A stretch of 56,939 nucleotides of DNA, from positions 116,987 to 173,925 of the forward strand of contig NZ_JAAUOE010000004.1 in the NCBI RefSeq assembly GCF_017114915.1, given 5' to 3'. Each line of letters opens with the position of its first letter. Within the stretch, counting starts at the first letter, position 1. Position numbers and translations under genes: made by a program. The notes under the pieces were generated by a model that saw only the letters and a list, made by a program, of their open reading frames with translations, made no database searches and was not told where the DNA came from. The DNA is from Pseudomonas frederiksbergensis (lineage in GTDB: Bacteria; Pseudomonadota; Gammaproteobacteria; Pseudomonadales; Pseudomonadaceae). Of the stretch, positions 56,074 through 56,939 are shown one piece after another.

Positions 56074-56421
56074 AGTGCTCCACTCTTGCTGTTGTAGTTT
56101 TTATAGTCCTGGCGCCGTAGCAGCAGAACCGGTCAGATATCGTCGATATCCTCCGGAAAAGCCCCCGGCAACTGTACCGGTACAGTGTAGAGCGCCGATT
56201 GTTGGCCTGGGAAGCTGGCGCCAGGGGGCAAAACCTGAGGGTGTCGCTTTATTGAAAGAAAAAGACAGAATCGCGGCGGGACGTTAGCTGGCTAATACTT
56301 GAAGCAGCAGCATTCCCTGGCTTTCCTGGGTTTTTCATTCGGTGACTCAATTGCATCCGGGTTTTTCTGGCGCAAGCGCGACGTTATCATTCACGTCGAT
56401 TTCTTTTGCGGACAGAACCCC
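56074..56421. other. Intergenic region between braC and the DUF2288 gene
   Basis: This 348-bp stretch carries the divergent promoters of braC (minus) and the DUF2288 gene (plus). The only strong structure noticed is a 16-bp perfect palindrome at 56171-56186. No conserved short frame or RNA gene is recognised. Confidence 0.6.
56171..56186. promoter_or_regulatory. Perfect 16-bp palindrome upstream of braC
   Basis: ACTGTACCGGTACAGT is self-complementary over all 16 bases and lies 98 bp upstream of the braC start. It resembles a dimeric-repressor operator. It is not a standard LexA box (CTG-N8-CAG rather than N10). The bound factor is unknown. Confidence 0.5.
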
Positions 56422-56727
56422 ATGACTCAAGAACCTAGCACCCTCTATGCCAAGCTGCTTGGTGAAACCGCATCTATTACCTGGAAAGAGTTGGAGCCGT
56501 TCTTTGCCAAGGGTGCCCTATTGTGGGTCGACCCTGGGCTGGATTTGATCGCAGCGGCAGAGGCGGTAGCGACCGATGAAGGCGAGAAAGTCGCTGCCTG
56601 GCTGGCTGCCGACAAGGTCGCCAAGCTGTCTGAGACGCGGGCGCTGGACATTTTCGAGCGCGATCCGCAGCTCTGGGCCGTGGTGGTGTCGCCATGGATA
56701 ATGATCCAGGAAAGGGCGCCTGCTTGA
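56422..56727 (+). CDS. DUF2288 family protein
   Basis: A 101-residue soluble protein: MTQEPSTLYAKLLGETASIT, then WKELEPFFAKGALLWVDPGL and a C-terminal WAVVVSPWIMIQERAP. This matches the DUF2288 family in length and pattern; function is unknown. The position next to braC is that of PA1075. The ATG at 56422 was chosen because the family begins there; the upstream in-frame stretch is low-content. Confidence 0.85.
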   Translation: MTQEPSTLYAKLLGETASITWKELEPFFAKGALLWVDPGLDLIAAAEAVATDEGEKVAAWLAADKVAKLSETRALDIFERDPQLWAVVVSPWIMIQERAPA

Positions 56728-56864
56728 AGTTTTGCGCTGATTTGGTGCTGGTCTTTGTCGGGCAAAAGTGTGTAGCCGAGTAGCGTGATGGCAGGTTGCC
56801 GTGGAGAAAGGCCACAGAATGGCCGGCATAACGGTGACGTAAACGTAACGGGAACAGTTCAGTG

Positions 56865-56882
56865 AGCAGCCGACGGGCTGCT
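56865..56882 (+). terminator. Probable terminator after DUF2288
   Basis: AGCAGCC-GACG-GGCTGCT forms a 7-bp stem with TAATTGTTT following, 138 bp after the gene. Confidence 0.6.
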
Positions 56883-56903
56883 TAATTGTTTCTGGATGTT
56901 TGT

Positions 56904-56939
56904 GATCGTTCCCACGCTCTGCGTGGGAACGCAGCCCGG
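56904..56939. repeat. REPIN of the GATCGTTCCCACGC family, copy 4 (cut by window end)
   Basis: GATCGTTCCCACGCTCTGCG continues to GGGAACGCAGCCCGG at the window edge, matching the left arms of the copies at 41425 and 42210. Confidence 0.85.

Noticed and set aside
56074..56100. Hfq/Crc motif in the braC leader
   Set aside because: The leader has an A/C-rich run (ACTACAACAGCAAGAG), but it does not contain a strict AANAANAA; too weak to claim.
56171..56186. LexA (SOS) box
   Set aside because: The palindrome has CTG-N8-CAG; LexA sites in pseudomonads need CTG-N10-CAG, and neither neighbouring gene is an SOS gene.

Overview
The window reads as chromosomal DNA of a fluorescent pseudomonad of the Pseudomonas fluorescens group. 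The reasons are GC-rich, densely coded sequence, gene order recalled from P. aeruginosa PAO1 (rnf-nth-PA3496; SDR-hugZ-fxsA-groESL; colRS-orf222-wapQ/inaA; mexVW; icmP cluster; bifA-sodB-argO-ACT-argP; braCDEFG), and many REP/REPIN palindromes of the GTAGGAGCGAGC, GTGGCGAGGGGGC and GATCGTTCCCACGC kinds. No rRNA, tRNA, CRISPR array, insertion sequence or prophage gene was recognised. Synteny statements come from memory, not from a search.

Layout. 1-7.1 kb, minus strand: metG, then a compact rnf operon (A-B-D-G-E) ending in nth, then a 59-residue PA3496-family gene. rnfC is absent, and RnfB is reshaped: it has no N-terminal membrane helix and a long charged tail. 7.3-13 kb: mrp, an SDR reductase divergent from a TTG-started HugZ-like protein, fxsA, and groES-groEL behind a sigma-32-type promoter. 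13-17.7 kb: an envelope-homeostasis block with a PAP2 phosphatase divergent from colRS, then a methyltransferase (orf222), an LPS-kinase-like gene (wapQ/inaA) and a small exported protein. Two ColR-type boxes mark the PAP2 and orf222 promoters. 17.9-22.1 kb: a MexVW-type RND pump. 22.3-27.6 kb: an imelysin cluster (DUF1513, imelysin-like lipoprotein, di-haem lipoprotein, IcmP-like lipoprotein) behind a 27-bp palindrome. 27.7-35 kb: bifA (GGDQF/EAL), sodB, an ArgO-type exporter with an ACT protein divergent from argP, an extended SDR and a coiled-coil membrane protein.

35-51 kb is accessory and catabolic: a DHA2 efflux pump, pobA/pobR, LysR regulators, a metallo-beta-lactamase-fold protein, an NAD(P)-binding protein, and a probable six-gene operon. 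That operon encodes an AruI-like 2-oxoacid decarboxylase, an aldehyde dehydrogenase and a four-gene polyamine-type ABC importer, with a divergent LysR gene. It looks built to import and oxidise a 2-oxoacid, possibly 2-ketoarginine, but lacks the transaminase of the arginine transaminase pathway. Its two leaders, and that of pobA, carry AANAANAA motifs of the Hfq/Crc type. 51-56.9 kb: the branched-chain amino acid importer braC-D-E-F-G, a DUF2288 gene, and the start of another REPIN.

The least ordinary features are the rnfC-less rnf operon, the decarboxylase/ABC operon with its predicted catabolite control, and an imelysin-like protein that has lost the motif histidine.
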